Part shown: positions 6,175 through 6,658 of the stretch, in pieces
Layout: each line of letters starts with the position of its first letter
Position numbering within the stretch: position 1 is the stretch's first letter
NCBI GenBank assembly: GCA_947303535.1
Contig: CAMYYQ010000062.1
Coordinates: 1-6,658 of the forward strand
DNA from: an uncultured Ruminococcus sp.
GTDB lineage: Bacteria; Bacillota_A; Clostridia; Oscillospirales; Ruminococcaceae
DNA: 6,658 nucleotides
Direction of reading: 5' to 3'
Position numbers and translations under genes: made by a program
Notes under the pieces: generated by a model
The model's database searches: none
What the model saw: only the letters and a program-made list of their open reading frames with translations
What the model was told of the DNA's origin: nothing

Positions 6175-6209
6175 ATATCCATTATATTTGATATAGGGGG
6201 GTTATAATT

Positions 6210-6658
6210 ATGCCACATTCATCAGGCGGAGGTTCGCACGGCGGCGGATCACACGGCGGTCACGGAGGCTCTCACAGCAGCAGTTCCAGAACAAGGACAA
6301 GCAGCAGACCATTCCACAATTCTCGCAGGTATGTATATTACCGTCATAATCAGCCGAGATACTTCTATGCAGGCTCGGATTTCAAACCGGGCTTCTCTTT
6401 CGCAACTGTATTTGCAATATTGATATACCTGCCTTTCCTTTGGGTAAGTATTTCAGGTATCATCAAGGCTGTTCCGCACATACCAAAGTACAGTGACCAC
6501 ACCATAATCATCAAAGATGAAGCAGATGCTATTGATGATGAAAACGGAGTAATGAAGGAACTCAAGGCATTCCAGAAAAAAACAGGTATCACACCTGCCG
6601 TTATAACTATTTATAACGATGACTGGAAAAGTTCCTATACCACACTCGAAGACTATGC
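6210..6658 (+). CDS. Membrane protein with His/Gly/Ser-rich N-terminus and probable TPM domain, N-terminal 149 codons
   Basis: The gene opens at ATG 6210 after a G-rich ribosome binding site and runs off the right edge. Residues 1-26 are low complexity, built from Gly-Ser-His units (MPHSSGGGSHGGGSHGG, His at 3, 10, 15, 18 and 22). An Arg/Ser/Tyr-rich basic stretch follows (27-53). A hydrophobic membrane segment lies at about 62-88 (FSFATVFAILIYLPFLW onwards). From about residue 99, IIIKDEADAIDDENGVMKELKAF and then QKKTGITPAVITIYND match the opening pattern of TPM domains (Asp-containing strand, helix, 'tTG..p.vvTi' strand). TPM proteins are membrane-linked and have been tied to phosphatase activity and photosystem repair in plants; their bacterial role is poorly defined. 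The basic N-terminus suggests it stays in the cytoplasm with the TPM domain outside. The family call rests on about 50 residues. Confidence 0.8.
   Translation, partial: MPHSSGGGSHGGGSHGGHGGSHSSSSRTRTSSRPFHNSRRYVYYRHNQPRYFYAGSDFKPGFSFATVFAILIYLPFLWVSISGIIKAVPHIPKYSDHTIIIKDEADAIDDENGVMKELKAFQKKTGITPAVITIYNDDWKSSYTTLEDY

Noticed and set aside
6365..6592. Minus-strand open frame of 75 codons at the right end
   Set aside because: It lies antisense to the plus-strand TPM gene, which has a promoter, a ribosome binding site and a coherent protein, so it is a shadow frame.

Overview
The window looks like chromosomal DNA of a fibre-degrading Ruminococcus (Oscillospiraceae). The enzyme set fits R. flavefaciens or a close relative. 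The evidence is a secreted GH26 mannanase with a Thr-rich linker and a C-terminal type I dockerin, followed directly by a secreted GH9 endoglucanase. Strong GGAGG ribosome binding sites and moderate GC also fit a Gram-positive Firmicute. The genus is an inference from these proteins; no rRNA or other marker is present.

Layout, left to right. (1) Positions 1-2756, minus strand: a two-gene polysaccharide-degradation operon. The GH26 gene comes first, with its promoter at 2855-2883, and the GH9 gene follows 40 bases after the GH26 stop and runs off the left edge. The N-terminal carbohydrate-binding module of the GH26 gene is broken by two in-frame TGA codons, so its signal peptide is separated from its catalytic and dockerin parts. 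(2) Positions 2982-3860, minus strand: a small exported BspA-type leucine-rich-repeat protein with a C-terminal membrane anchor and its own extended -10 promoter. (3) Positions 4032-4165: a strong minus-strand terminator and a 31-codon open tail that resembles the 3' end of some other gene. (4) Positions 4180-5922, minus strand: a large serine recombinase preceded by a small uncharacterised ORF in the same reading frame. Both lack an ordinary start codon where their ribosome binding sites would place one. (5) Positions 5923-6209: a divergent intergenic region ending in a strong plus-strand promoter whose -35 box lies inside a perfect palindrome. (6) Position 6210 to the right edge, plus strand: the start of a membrane protein with a His/Gly/Ser-rich N-terminus and a probable TPM domain.

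How the parts relate. The GH26 and GH9 enzymes would act outside the cell on mannan and cellulose in plant walls, and the dockerin would tether the mannanase to a scaffoldin. The leucine-rich-repeat protein is an anchored surface protein and may contribute to adhesion, which is inference. The recombinase probably marks one end of an integrated or decayed mobile element, with the open tail beside its 3' end as a candidate interrupted gene.

I found no clearly new biological system. The points most worth a second look are the disrupted carbohydrate-binding module, the recombinase start-codon anomaly, the orphan gene tail at the recombinase boundary, and the palindromic promoter of the TPM gene.
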